From: Siphonodentalium dalli
Lineage: Eukaryota > Mollusca > Scaphopoda > Gadilida > Siphonodentaliidae
DNA length: 64,000 nt
Direction of reading: 5' to 3'
NCBI GenBank assembly: GCA_032622095.1
Contig: CP136063.1
Location: 146,063,379-146,127,378 of the forward strand
The translations under genes were made by a program, and so were the position numbers. Positions within the stretch are counted from its first letter, which is position 1. Each line of letters opens with the position of its first letter. Below are positions 1-9,281 of this stretch, in pieces. Under the pieces are notes generated by a model that saw nothing but the letters and a program-made list of their open reading frames with translations, was not told the DNA's origin and ran no database searches.

Positions 1-329
1 TCTCTCAAATGTGATGCACCAGAATATGCTCCTTCTGGTATTTTTAATTCTATACCATTTTCTGGTTTTGAAATTACCACTTCACTTATTGGTAACTTGT
101 GCAGATATTGTAAAAATCTTGGAACAGAAGTTTTTATTTTTATTATGGAAGCATCTCCAATAATGTTGTATGTTTCTGATGGTACAATTAGTTCAACCAT
201 TGCAACTTCCCAAAGCTCTTTATCAATATGTATGGTTTTTGGTAATTTCACTGTGAAACAACATTGTGAGTTGGCTGGGTAAAGTGACATTGAACTATCA
301 CTCATGAGAGTTATGTAGAATGAATTCAT
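1..329 (-). CDS. Polinton capsid-region protein, N-terminal part, runs off left edge
   Basis: An open frame of about 109 codons starts at the ATG at 329 and is still open at base 1. It begins MNSFYITLMSDSSMSLYPAN and continues with a 'KLP..IHIDKELWEVAMVELIVPSE' type pattern. From family knowledge, this opening (FYxTLxS.SS..YP.N, a K-L-P segment, then WEVxxVE) is typical of a protein encoded next to the capsid genes in Polintons and adintovirus-like elements; I treat it as a probable structural or virion-associated protein. The start overlaps the stop of the upstream membrane-protein gene in an ATGA arrangement. The C-terminal part lies outside the window, so fold and completeness cannot be judged. 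Confidence 0.6.
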   Translation of the reverse strand, partial: MNSFYITLMSDSSMSLYPANSQCCFTVKLPKTIHIDKELWEVAMVELIVPSETYNIIGDASIIKIKTSVPRFLQYLHKLPISEVVISKPENGIELKIPEGAYSGASHLR

Positions 330-583
330 TTTTTCTCAGTATTTTTCAATAATTTCAGTCCAGGTGTTGGTAGAATATAACCTAGAGAACTACTTAGAAG
401 AATAAGCCACAATTCTTTGTTTGCGCTCTGGATACTAATGTGTACAATAGATGTAATTATTATGATATAAATAATAATTATCTGCGTGAAGTAGGTGACT
501 TGGTTCTTAGCAACTTTTTCACCACATAACTTAAATTGTGATGGTTCATCGAGATTAATTGAATCTGAATGATTTTGCGACAT
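326..583 (-). CDS. Small Polinton membrane protein with two hydrophobic helices
   Basis: The gene is intact at 85 aa. A polar N-terminus (to about residue 30) is followed by two hydrophobic segments: roughly residues 35-52 (rich in I, YIIIITSIV) and 59-73 (LWLILLSSSLGYILP), then a short basic tail ending KNTEKK. Small two-helix proteins with a 'YxTQxxIIYIxIIxS' and 'LWLxLLSSSxGYxLP' pattern recur in Polinton gene clusters; the function is unknown to me, and a role in virion membranes or membrane lysis would be a guess. It begins 14 bases after the integrase stop, and its stop codon overlaps the next ATG by one base plus the shared TG (ATGA). Confidence 0.6.
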   Translation of the reverse strand: MSQNHSDSINLDEPSQFKLCGEKVAKNQVTYFTQIIIIYIIIITSIVHISIQSANKELWLILLSSSLGYILPTPGLKLLKNTEKK

Positions 584-596
584 GATATATTCTGTT

Positions 597-1673
597 TTAT
601 ACTAAATTTGAAGCTGGGATCCAACTGTCAAACTTTTTTGGATATCCAAGCCAATGAACTTTATTTTCTTTTACTGTTTTACCACCAACTCTTCTCGTTC
701 TTTTATCGATAACTGATTCTATTTCATACACCTTACTGTCTTTTATATGCTGGATTTCATGTTTGTAGAATGATCCATCAATCTCTTCGCCATCAAGATC
801 AGAAACTTTGTATGTTATTGGATTAGTTTTACAAATGTTATCAACTTTGAAAATTTCACGAGTCCAGTTTGGTAAATAACCCTTTTCAAATGTTCTTTTG
901 GTTTTGTTGATACGAACCAAGTCACCCACTTTTAGTGTAGATTTTCCTTTTTTATTCCGTTCCACATAGATTTTTGGAAATTTCAGCTTCAGTTTTCAAA
1001 GTAACTTCCGACGGTTTCGATTTTATGCTACGGTGATAACTATTGTTGTAAGAATCGACTAGGGGTTGTAAAATATCAATATATCTTGAAGTTTTGTTGT
1101 GTGTGAAATACTTCCACATACGAGTTTTTAAAGTTCTTTGAAATCGCTCAACAATACTTGCTTTAGTCTCTGGATTCTCAGTTTTTGAAGAAATCAATGC
1201 TTTCTGATCGCAGAAATTTCAAAAACTTTTCATGTTTGAATTCAGAACCTTTATCAGCTTGAAACGATTTTGGTTTACGTTTTGAAGATTTTCCTGAATG
1301 ATTCGATCAAAGTTTGTCCAGATTTATCGTGGATTGGCAGTACCCACGCAAATTTTGAAAAAACGTCTATCACACACAACAGATATCTGTAATTATCATT
1401 ATGTTTTTTCAAATTCTGAAGATCAGCTCAATCTGCCTGCCATTGAATATCAATTCCAGCTACAACAGTCTTTCTACGTTGGAATTTTCGAATTATTGGT
1501 TTGTGTAAAGTATATGTCGACTGACCTTGCAACCATTTCTTCACATCTATGAGTTTTATTTGTTTATTTTGCTTTTTCGCTTCATCAAAAAGCTTCTTTA
1601 CACCGCCATAACTTCCAACTTTCTTCGGATTATAGAAAATTTTAGATAACTGTTCATCTAGTATGGATCCCAT
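597..1673 (-). pseudogene. Polinton integrase (rve fold with C-terminal chromodomain), frameshifted
   Basis: Integrase pieces are in correct order but in different frames. The N-terminal part (1673-1428) begins MGSILDEQLSKIFYNPKKV and carries the early domain up to 'DIQWQAD', where a TGA interrupts. After it the same frame continues with the first catalytic aspartate (CVIDVFSKF, about 1355). A frame change near 1275 precedes the second aspartate block (QADKGSEF), and another near 1195 precedes the glutamate block (IVERFQRT, about 1150). The C-terminal piece (965-597) contains a chromodomain-like segment (VYEIESVID...VHWLGYPKKFDSWIP). The D, D and E residues are thus all visible, but at least one stop and two or three frame changes make the gene inactive. 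Its start overlaps the upstream gene by 20 bases. Confidence 0.88.
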
Positions 1674-2399
1674 TGTGTTTTTTTTCTGTTTTAATACCCT
1701 TTGGTGTCAACCTATCTGCTATTTTAGTTTTTGAATGTCTTGCTTTTATACCTTTCATTGGTGTGAATCGATGAGAATCAGATCGTTTTGGTGTTATGCT
1801 TTGTACCGGAGTTTCAAAATCATCATCTGAATCATCGTTCAAATGTTTTTTAATCCAAAGCCAGCGGTTTCTGTTCCCTACAAAATCTTGAGGTACATTA
1901 AGCTCGCTCAATCCTTGTGAAAAGGTTTGCCAGCCTGTTGGTTCGAAACTTTTTCTTTGTCGTACAATATCATTGAGGAGATCAACAATATTTGATCCTC
2001 TAATAACTTTTTCACCATATGTTAATTGTCCATGTTCATCAAACTTCATTTGTGGATGTTTTGAAATCAGTTGTAAAAGTTGTTCAGCTTTTTTTCTCAT
2101 CTTTAACGGAATACTTTCTAGCATATCCCTATGATGATGATTAAATGGTTGTTCTGTTTTCGGGGCTGAAATAGCTCTAACTGATTTTTTAGAAGTTTTC
2201 AATTTGTGCAAAGTTGTACCATATAATTGAACCTTCTCAGATTCTGACAAATTTTGATCAGAAACTGAATTCAATTGTCTGCTTAGTTTTGAAACATTCG
2301 TAATTCAGGATTAGGTGGTAATTTCGGATTAGTTAGACTTATTCTCCATTTTTTAATGTCATCCAACATTTTGAAGGGAACAGCGACCATTTTCTTCAT
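1654..2399 (-). pseudogene. Polinton-conserved protein of unknown function, one frameshift
   Basis: The likely start is the ATG at 2399 (MKKMVAVPFKMLDDIKKW), two bases after the stop of the upstream gene. The frame reaches a TAA about 38 codons in; the rest of the protein continues in a neighbouring frame from about 2310 to 1654. The long piece has a mid-protein region around residues 95-145 reading 'LTYGEKVIRGSNIVDLLNDIV', then 'GWQTFSQGLSELNVPQDFVGN', a pattern I know from proteins in the capsid/integrase part of many animal Polintons, without an assigned function. The C-terminus is strongly basic (GIKARHSKTKIADRLTPKG). The single frame change is the only lesion seen. Confidence 0.62.
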
Positions 2400-2401
2400 G
2401 T

Positions 2402-2743
2402 TTAACCGCGAAGTATTCCAGCGACTGCTTTACCAAGCAACGGTGCTAGCATAAGAAGTGGTAAAAAACCTCCTTTCTGGTTTAAAATTAGTTTTTTTCG
2501 TTTCAAAGATGTTGATTTATTTGCAAGTTCTCTGAGGTGTCTACACCGCGGACGAAGTTTGCGCTTCTGAGCTTCTGTTAGTTTTACATTGCCTTTTAAA
2601 ATATTTTTACAGCATTCTGACATGCAATCAATCACTCTCTTTGGGGCATCTTTTATCATTTTTTTCCGAAAATGAGTTGGTGCCTGATTCATAGCCATTA
2701 CAAAACTACCATATTTTTTAATCAGTGGAGTTTTTTTCGACAT
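2402..2743 (-). CDS. Short basic Polinton protein with C-terminal Gly-Gly/hydrophobic segment
   Basis: The gene is intact at 113 aa. It is highly basic throughout (KKTPLIKKYG..., KRKLRPRCRHLRE, LKRKKLIL), then has a KGG turn and a hydrophobic tail (GGFLPLLMLAPLLGKAVAG, residues about 90-110). From family knowledge, Polintons and adenoviruses encode small basic core or cement proteins with Gly-Gly protease sites; the similarity here is in character only. The C-terminal half resembles the neighbouring 2780-3376 protein, suggesting that the two are ancient duplicates. It lies 2 bases upstream of the next gene start. Confidence 0.6.
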   Translation of the reverse strand: MSKKTPLIKKYGSFVMAMNQAPTHFRKKMIKDAPKRVIDCMSECCKNILKGNVKLTEAQKRKLRPRCRHLRELANKSTSLKRKKLILNQKGGFLPLLMLAPLLGKAVAGILRG

Positions 2744-2779
2744 CTTTACTCTTCAACAGTTGAATGTCAAATGACTGAA

Positions 2780-3376
2780 TTACTTTTTACTTTTATGTTT
2801 ATTAAAATTACGATCAAATGACATCAAAGCTAATTTCGATGGGTTTGAAAGATTCATAATTTTTGAGTATCGATGAACCAACGGGTAATGTTCTGCTTCT
2901 TGAACTGATGGAATTGGTTGCGGACCATTATCGTTGAGTGGTTGAAATCTAGCAAATGTAGAATTTAATCCAGTAGAATTTACTCTAGCTGGAGTAGCTC
3001 AGTGTGCAATTGTAGAATTTACTCTAACTGGACTAGCTCGCTGTGCATTCGTAGAATTTACTCGAGTAGCAATTAATCTATTTGATCTAACTCGTGCAAT
3101 TGATTTATTTTCTTTTTGTCTGAGAAGACTTCTGATCAAAACTCCACCAAGAAAACCACCTCCACCAGTTTTTAAAAGTATTTTCTTTTTTGAATCGATA
3201 TGAGTTCTACTGTCAGCTATTTTCTTCAGCTCTTTCTTGTGTTTTTGCAGGAATGTTCGTGTCTGCTTTGGAAGCTTTAAGTGATCATCAAGTATTAATT
3301 TAGCTATAGTCGAAAATACACTCAAGACTGCTTCATGCGACTCCATGATTGGAAATGAAATATTATGTTGATACAC
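2780..3376 (-). pseudogene. Basic Polinton protein with RVNST repeats, interrupted by TGA
   Basis: The frame from the ATG at 3376 is open for 125 codons to a TGA at 2999-3001, then continues in the same frame for about 72 more codons to a TAA at 2780-2782. The N-terminal half is helical and basic (FLQKHKKELKKIADS), then comes KTGGGGFLGG and a hydrophobic stretch. Afterwards there are near-tandem copies of a short R-V-N-S-T repeat (ARVRSNRLIATRVNST, ASPVRVNSTIAH, ATPARVNSTGLNST). In the preceding repeat the codon at the stop position is CGA, so a single C-to-T change at a CpG explains the TGA. The tail after the stop (MNLSNPSKLALMSFDRN) still looks protein-like, so the stop is probably recent. 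Confidence 0.6.
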
Positions 3377-3399
3377 TTATCTTTATACCGATGAATATA

Positions 3400-4021
3400 T
3401 TACCGCACCTCGATCGTCATTTGTGAGCCAGCGATGGAAAATATCAGTCTCAACGATTTATCCGTTTTTGGGTGAAAATCGAGTAGTAAATAACCATGAC
3501 TGGTTGAAGTTGCATCATCATATGCTTGAATTAAATGAGGTATTTGCATTTGAGAGGCAAGAATTTGTATTTGGCCTTTATCACGCACACTTTGAAATAA
3601 TACCATGTAATTTGCATTCAAACTCAAAGTTCTACTCGCTTTAGATTTCTGAAACATGTTTTGGGTTATGTAAATAACAGACGTATTTCTGTGATGTCCT
3701 TTTCTTGTAAACCACAACATAATTTTTTCTTCATCTTTATCACCTAACATGTCATAAAAAACGATGAGGTGCGGTAAGTCTGTGTCATCGACAAGTTAAT
3801 TGTCATCATCCGGTATTCCATTTATAAATTGAATATTGTGAAATTCTTGCATCTGACTATATTTTGCCATTCTTTGTAACACCAAACGACTTTGTATGGA
3901 ACAGGTTTGAACAAATCATCTTTATATTCGATTAATTTCCTAACAAAATCTGTTTTACCACAACCACTTGGCCCCGATATGAAAATGTTACAGGATGTTT
4001 GAACAACAATGATTCGTCCAT
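3400..4021 (-). pseudogene. Polinton DNA-packaging ATPase (FtsK/HerA-type), frameshifted
   Basis: A P-loop is visible as ISGPSGCGKTDF (about 3955-3985), followed by KVVWCYKEWQ, and a Walker B-like segment LIVFYDML about 3745-3765. Downstream are TRKGHHRNTSVIYITQN, where the threonine/asparagine sensor region is expected, and a C-terminal arm to the stop at 3400. The natural start seems to be the ATG at 4021 (MDESLLFKHP, typical of Polinton ATPases, which begin with an 'FKHPFT' motif before the P-loop). The start, P-loop and Walker B lie in three frames, and a TAA sits before the Walker B. The total of about 207 codons matches the usual length of these ATPases. They pump the element's DNA into preformed capsids. 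Confidence 0.85.
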
Positions 4022-4052
4022 CTTTGCCCTGAGAGAGATCATGTAAGACTGA

Positions 4053-4427
4053 TTAGGATTGTTCGGAATCAACCTTTTTTATTTTTAATGAAGAGTCACC
4101 ATAACTCCAGATTATTCCAAATGTCCATATGAGTTCATTATCTAAGTCTGAAATAGGTCTGGTGGTTTTTACAATATAATCCAAAGACACTTTTTCTTCA
4201 AATAACTTTTCAGCAGTGAAAATTGTACATGGTTCTCGGAGAATAATGTATCCATATAGTCTCGTCACCTCTTCGAATTTCAAAGTTTTTTCATTGAGAA
4301 TCCTGTCTTGATATTCAGCAAAACGAATACAATTATTTTCAACTAATTCACGAATTTCGTTTATTTTGTTTTTAGGAGCACCATGAAATATCCAATAATC
4401 TGAAAACAGTTGATCCAATATATCCAT
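4053..4427 (-). CDS. Polinton ORF of unknown function, 124 aa
   Basis: The gene is intact, beginning MDILDQLFSDYWIFHGAPKN. It is acidic and mostly helical, with a central 'LKFEEVTRLYGYIILREPC' and a C-terminal 'ISDLDNELIWTFGIIWSYGD' block. I do not recognise the fold. It is clearly a real conserved gene, because a diverged copy keeping the same LKFEEV...GYII.REPC and ISELD.EL.WTFG..WSYGD blocks occurs at 55.7-56.1 kb in this window. It sits between the short 4440-4652 ORF (12 bases upstream) and the packaging ATPase, so a role in replication or morphogenesis is possible but unproven. Confidence 0.65.
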   Translation of the reverse strand: MDILDQLFSDYWIFHGAPKNKINEIRELVENNCIRFAEYQDRILNEKTLKFEEVTRLYGYIILREPCTIFTAEKLFEEKVSLDYIVKTTRPISDLDNELIWTFGIIWSYGDSSLKIKKVDSEQS

Positions 4428-4439
4428 TAAGAAATCAGG

Positions 4440-4652
4440 TTAAAATTCTGATCTCTCAATCAAACATCTCAGTCGACTCTGCCCCTCAGAGAAATGTCCG
4501 TTCAGCAAAGTCTGCACTATAATTTTACTTTCCCTCAAAAACCAAGCTTGCTTAAGTTCTTGTTTGATTTCTTGATACATTTTTGACATTTCGATCAAGT
4601 TATTATAAATTTTCAAAAGCATCTCTGCTGGTAACACATCAATTCCATACAT
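4440..4652 (-). CDS. Polinton ORF of unknown function, 70 aa, overlapping the polymerase end
   Basis: The frame is open further upstream (to 4727), but that part lies under the polymerase C-terminus, so the ATG at 4652 (MYGIDVLPAEMLLKIYNN) is chosen as start; it overlaps the polymerase stop by 14 bases. The protein is a helical, coiled-coil-like segment (MSKMYQEIKQELKQAWFLRE) followed by ESKIIVQTLLNGHFSEGQ. The last part is conserved in the diverged Polinton trace at 55.6 kb (WFLRESKIIITELLDGIFSD), which supports a real gene. The function is unknown. Confidence 0.55.
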   Translation of the reverse strand: MYGIDVLPAEMLLKIYNNLIEMSKMYQEIKQELKQAWFLRESKIIVQTLLNGHFSEGQSRLRCLIERSEF

Positions 4653-7600
4653 AAGAAATTGTGTTGTATTCACCCACAACAAGTCGTTTGGTGTACTCAG
4701 ATCGGAATGTTTTTGTTTGCTCTTCACTAATTACTTCTCGGTTCTTTGTGCGTTTAATTCTGCATGGATAGTTTATGACACGTTGAAAATTTGACCGGTC
4801 GTTAACACATTCAACCATTGAATGAAAATTGATTTGCTGTTTAGTTTTATAATCCAGAGTGATGCCCTTGACCTTACATACATATTTTATGACACCATCT
4901 TTCACGTACTGATATCCATAATTTTTCGTTCCTAACCCTACAAATTTCATGATTTTAGCATCTGGATGCTCATCAGTCCATTTACCAAGGTAGCTGTCTT
5001 CAGTTTTGATATTTTCTTTTTCTGGATCGAAAATATACATACAGCTATCGGTGTCGAAATACAACACCCTATCTTGGAGTTTTTCTAAAACTTTATACAA
5101 CTCCAAGCGTGCATATGCCGTGACAAATGATGCAACAACTACATTGGCAGATGGATGTGGTTCTATAATATCGGTTTTATTTTCATAGCTGAATAATATG
5201 AATTTATCCTGTTCAAAAATTTCAACTGCTTTGACGGTGATATTTTTTATCAGTTAGTAGTTCAAAATATCTGGATGGTTCTGAGATATATTCAGTTTTA
5301 GTAAGAATATTATTTTGTGCATTTTTTTCCCCATATGCAATTTATCATTAATTTTGCGCACTGGCGGAGTCCTGGGTTTTTTCTATTTGTTTCTTTTTCA
5401 AGTGTTATACCTTCAACTTCATAATAATCTTTAATGTATTTATCTTTATTTTCTTCACTTTTAACAGAATTTGGATATCCACTTGCTTCTTGTTTAATTT
5501 TGAGGTATTTATCAATGTAATCCCTGTATACTTTGTCCGACCACTCAGTCCAATGCCAAACTTGATACACTTCCATAATTTGGTAACCCAATTCTATTGC
5601 TTTGAATAATTCTACATGCGTCCAAACTCCAACTAAAGCTCGCTGTTCAGTTTTATGACTACACTGTCCACTTTCATTTTCTGCACAAGTTTTACACAAT
5701 GTATATCTCATTTTGTTATTACAGTGGATCGGTAGCACTGGAATGTACAATTTATTTGGAGGTAATACTTTGCATTTAATGAGTCCTTTGTAAGATTTGA
5801 TGTCTCCTATTTGTTCCTGACTTAGAATTGCGGGATGACCAAGAGGGTACTCCCTATATTTATTCACACTAGGATACAAACTGCATATATCAATATATTT
5901 TATTTCCTGTGTAGATTTCGGTTCTATTTCATGATACAATTTTAGAGCATTAGTCCTACCACCAAATAATGCTTCCCTTGGTTTAATTGGGTCTTGATGC
6001 AAATGGAATTGATCCATAGTTTGTTTTAAATTTTTGTCTGCTTTACATTTATTGTCCAAGTCATGTTCCCAGATGCATATTAATTTGCATCCCAAGCTTT
6101 TGATTTCAGTTTCCGTTTTTATTGTTTTTTCATACAATTCATGCATTGTTATATTACTGTATGGGATTCGGCGGTTTCTAAATGGATAGCAAGTAGGACA
6201 GCCATGAAAAAACACCCATACATTTCATACATTGTGTTTGATCCTGCATGATAACCATCAACAAAATGTGCGCCTATTTTAACTTCACCATTTAAAGCAT
6301 GTTTTATGTTTATATTTTGTTTTGTAGCAATGTACTGTAGCCATCGAATTGCTTTCATTGAAAATTTACGCGCTTGTGGATATCCAGCGTCTGAAATTAT
6401 ACCTAGAGAATTCTCTGGTAATGAATTTTTTCTCCATGCAAGGTTACAGGTTTGAGCTAATGTTATTGCTTCCCGGAATTGATCTATTTGATCAGTTTCC
6501 ATTACACACAGTCTGAATTTGCCACATCCACGTCTTAAAATGTCTACATCTGATTTACAATACTTTTTAATTTCTTTTTGGAAATCAAAAATATCCCCTC
6601 CCCTAGCTTCGTACCATTTGAGAAATGAAGTCCTATTTTCCTCAGACATGATTTCAGGTTTATAGTATTTTTTGTCTAGATATGGTCCTACGTAATTATG
6701 AAAGTCCTGTGTATTTGCCCAATGTGGTAAATAACCTTTAGCCATTTCTTCAAGTTGGATTTTTTGGGGAAATTTAGATAATGCCATTGGGATGAAACTC
6801 AATGAATCGATTACTCTAACACCATTGCATTGTAAACTCAGTATTTTGTTACCATTCATAATAGCATTAGGTTTTGAATTTACACTGTAATGTAATGTAA
6901 TGTAACCATGTAATGTAAGAGGAACTGACTATCGTAACCTCTTGCATTGTGAGCAATACATGTTGTACCTTTATGGCCATTGGTGTAAAACAACCATTTA
7001 CAAATCTTTCCAATACATTCTCACCTTTAAAAACATATTCTCTGTTTGACAATACAGAATCACATGAATTGCACATTTCATCAACGGGTTTACATATACA
7101 ATGTTCACAAGCAGTTGGGTATATGAACACCAGTATCTTGTTGATATTCAAAATAAAAAAAATATGAATGGTACCTTTACTTCTTTCTGTGTTTCTCTCT
7201 TTTGGTACTGTTGGATATAACATCTGTGATCTGATGCGACGATTTCCTTACATTATTTACACTTCTTTATTCCCGAACAGATATGTCTTCTATCCTTTCG
7301 TGTGACGATTTCAACCCCACATTTCGGGCATTTGTGTATCATATCACAAATAGTTTTGTCTTGTTTTGATGATGTTTTCAAATGATTGTCGAGACATCGT
7401 TTACTTCTAAAAGTCCTCTTACATTTGATGCAGTGTATCCATCGTTCAAATGCACATATCTGACCGTCGAAACACATACACTTGTATGGACATAAATGAT
7501 CACCTCTGTTGTTCGAACCGACATCACAGTGTTCACAGTAATACCCACATTCAAGGAATCCCGTGAGAGTTGTGATCACATCGTAGTGGTTGTCATTGAA

Positions 7601-8446
7601 ATATAGATGGACAACTTTACTTTCTTTCCCAACTGGTGGTGGTTGAAAAAGAAAGCCTTCGTCAGCAAATTGATTATGTATTTTTATAACATACTGCGGA
7701 TATAGCTGTTCCTGAATAATTTTGTATTCGTCAACCCCGCAACTGGTGTCGTGTGATAACCCCACTTTATCCAACAATGACTTTGCAGCTTCCCGTTGTG
7801 GAGTTCTTGCTGGTCTCGTAATCCGTTTCCATTGTTGCTTCCATTCAGCGGTATCATTTTTGTCAGCATTACAAATACCAACAACGACAGCCCTCACAAA
7901 ACACATGTTATCTTCTGCGTTCTGAATCAGAAGAATACTTTTCTTTACTGTTTTCATTTGATTTTTTTCACCGAATGCTCCATAATGTAAGGTATGTCTT
8001 GCGGTCCCTGTAGGCATATGCGTGACAGTGATGTCAAATGTCATCTGTCCGTCATGAATTTTGAATTTTTTGTTCGATTGTGCAACTTTTTCTATGTTGT
8101 CAAGCAATAATTCACCCGTCAGGTCTTTTGCTTCAGTGAACGGGACGTGAATCTCTAGATCTAGCCCTGGATGAAAGATGGAAATTCTCATTTGATCTTT
8201 TGGTCCTGCATCACACTCATCTTTCAAACTGTTCACCAGATCTTTGAAAATTCTGTGAACAGTTTGAAATGGTTGATGAAATTCTTGAAATGTAACGTTG
8301 TATTTCTTTGATGCTGTTTTAAATTTCCTCGAGTATTTATCGGTCAGATTTTTTATAGAATAATATTTACAGTCATCATCCAGTCGCACTCTCTTTCTAT
8401 TATCTCGTTCGCTTTCGCTATCTGAATATGGCACAAGGCGCTTCAT
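4639..8446 (-). pseudogene. Polinton protein-primed DNA polymerase B, degraded
   Basis: One gene of about 1,260 codons is broken into at least five frames. The N-terminal region (8446-7253, 397 aa intact) carries a basic start, a 'DNHYDVITTLTGFL' segment and several Cys/His zinc-ribbon pairs (YYCEHC, CIKCKRTF, HKCPKCG). A TAA after KKCK and a frame change near 7140 follow. The exonuclease part shows AHNARGYDSQF (about 6930-6965) and YCKSDVDILRRG (about 6530-6560). Polymerase motif A is DICSLYPSV (about 5865-5891), motif B region KLMINCIWGK (about 5322-5352) and motif C YFDTDSCMY (about 5040-5060). The last frame ends at 4639. Such enzymes replicate the linear element from a terminal protein. 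The motifs are well preserved, so the decay looks fairly recent. Confidence 0.9.
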
Positions 8447-8447
8447 C

Positions 8448-8566
8448 GTGAAATGACGATGTGATGAAACAGCGCGTCGCTTTTATGCTCTGAAACGGAC
8501 ATGCGCAGTCATCGTCCGTGTCAGAGCATAAAAGCGACGCGCTTTTTCATCACGTTGTCATTTCAC
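8448..8566. promoter_or_regulatory. Palindromic divergent promoter
   Basis: A near-perfect inverted repeat of about 53 bp per arm lies between the polymerase start (8446, minus) and the zinc-knuckle gene (8598, plus). Each arm contains GCATAAAAGCGACGCGCT, that is, a TATA-like CATAAAAG followed by a GC-rich block, pointing outward toward its own gene, then TCATCAC and GTCATTTCAC. The centre is CGGACATGCGCAGTCATCGTCCG. The symmetry gives both genes the same core promoter, so they are likely co-expressed. Some central symmetry may also serve a protein-binding or replication function; this is inference. Confidence 0.65.
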
Positions 8567-8597
8567 TGACGACTGAATAACGCACCGAACGCTCACA

Positions 8598-9143
8598 ATG
8601 GATCCACGATTGCAGAGTAACAACATACAACATTTACGAAAAATTGCATTAGAAGTTTTAAAGTGGATACCACCATACGGTAACTGTTTTAGATGCAATT
8701 CGAGTTCACATTGGGCTTTTCAATGTGATGGTACTACGAAAAAGAAGATTGATCAGATGAAAAAATCATCATTGATGGTGAGTGAATCTACTCCTGGGAA
8801 GTCTACTTGGACGCACACACCAGACAACGATTATCTCGCACCATGTGATGTAATGGACATTGATCAAACTGAGACACCAACTAACGAGATCGCGGATGTG
8901 AAAGCTGAAAGTGGGGAACAATGCAACTCAACCGCGATGTCAATTAACGACATCGCGGAGGTGAAAACTGAGAGTGGTGAATTATACGCCTCAACCGAGG
9001 TGTCAAATGATGAAATCACTATTCTAAAGACGGAGGATTCGCAGATGGAAGTGATAAACGCTGCATCCAAAGGCGCTAACGATGCTGAAATTAAGCAAAA
9101 CACTTTGCCTAGCAGAAAGAGAAAAAGATGTTTATCACGATAA
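8598..9143 (+). CDS. CCHC zinc-knuckle protein with three internal repeats
   Basis: The gene is intact at 181 aa. After a short helical start it has one exact CCHC knuckle, CFRCNSSSHWAFQC (C-x2-C-x4-H-x4-C, residues about 33-46), the nucleic-acid-binding motif of retroviral nucleocapsids and CNBP-type proteins. Residues about 94-155 hold three diverged repeats of about 21 aa (NEIADVKAESGEQ, NDIAEVKTESGEL, DEITILKTEDSQ), acidic and serine/threonine rich, with VKxE-type sites that resemble SUMO acceptors. The C-terminus SRKRKRCLSR looks like a nuclear localisation signal. AATAAA follows at about 9170. I do not know this gene from other Polintons. It is transcribed away from the polymerase from the shared palindromic promoter. 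Confidence 0.6.
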   Translation: MDPRLQSNNIQHLRKIALEVLKWIPPYGNCFRCNSSSHWAFQCDGTTKKKIDQMKKSSLMVSESTPGKSTWTHTPDNDYLAPCDVMDIDQTETPTNEIADVKAESGEQCNSTAMSINDIAEVKTESGELYASTEVSNDEITILKTEDSQMEVINAASKGANDAEIKQNTLPSRKRKRCLSR

Positions 9144-9224
9144 TCTTCCAAGAAAGTTAAAATTGGTGAATAAAATATTATTGATTTAATTACTTGTTAC
9201 GTTTTTTTTTAGCAATTTCAGAGC

Positions 9225-9262
9225 GTATCTTTTGAAAAATTCGGGTGGCCCTGAAAAGGGCC
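9225..9262 (-). terminator. Histone-type mRNA 3' end (stem-loop plus downstream element), copy A
   Basis: On the minus strand, ACGGCCCTTTTCAGGGCCACC at 9244-9264 contains a perfect 6-bp stem with a TTTC loop (9247-9262), matching the metazoan replication-dependent histone stem-loop consensus. It sits 19 bases after the stop of the 9282-9635 gene. About 13 bases further on comes AAAAGATACGCTCTG, like the purine-rich histone downstream element that pairs with U7 snRNA. Function is inferred from the sequence only. Confidence 0.7.
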
Positions 9263-9281
9263 GTTTAAATTGTTTGCTGAG

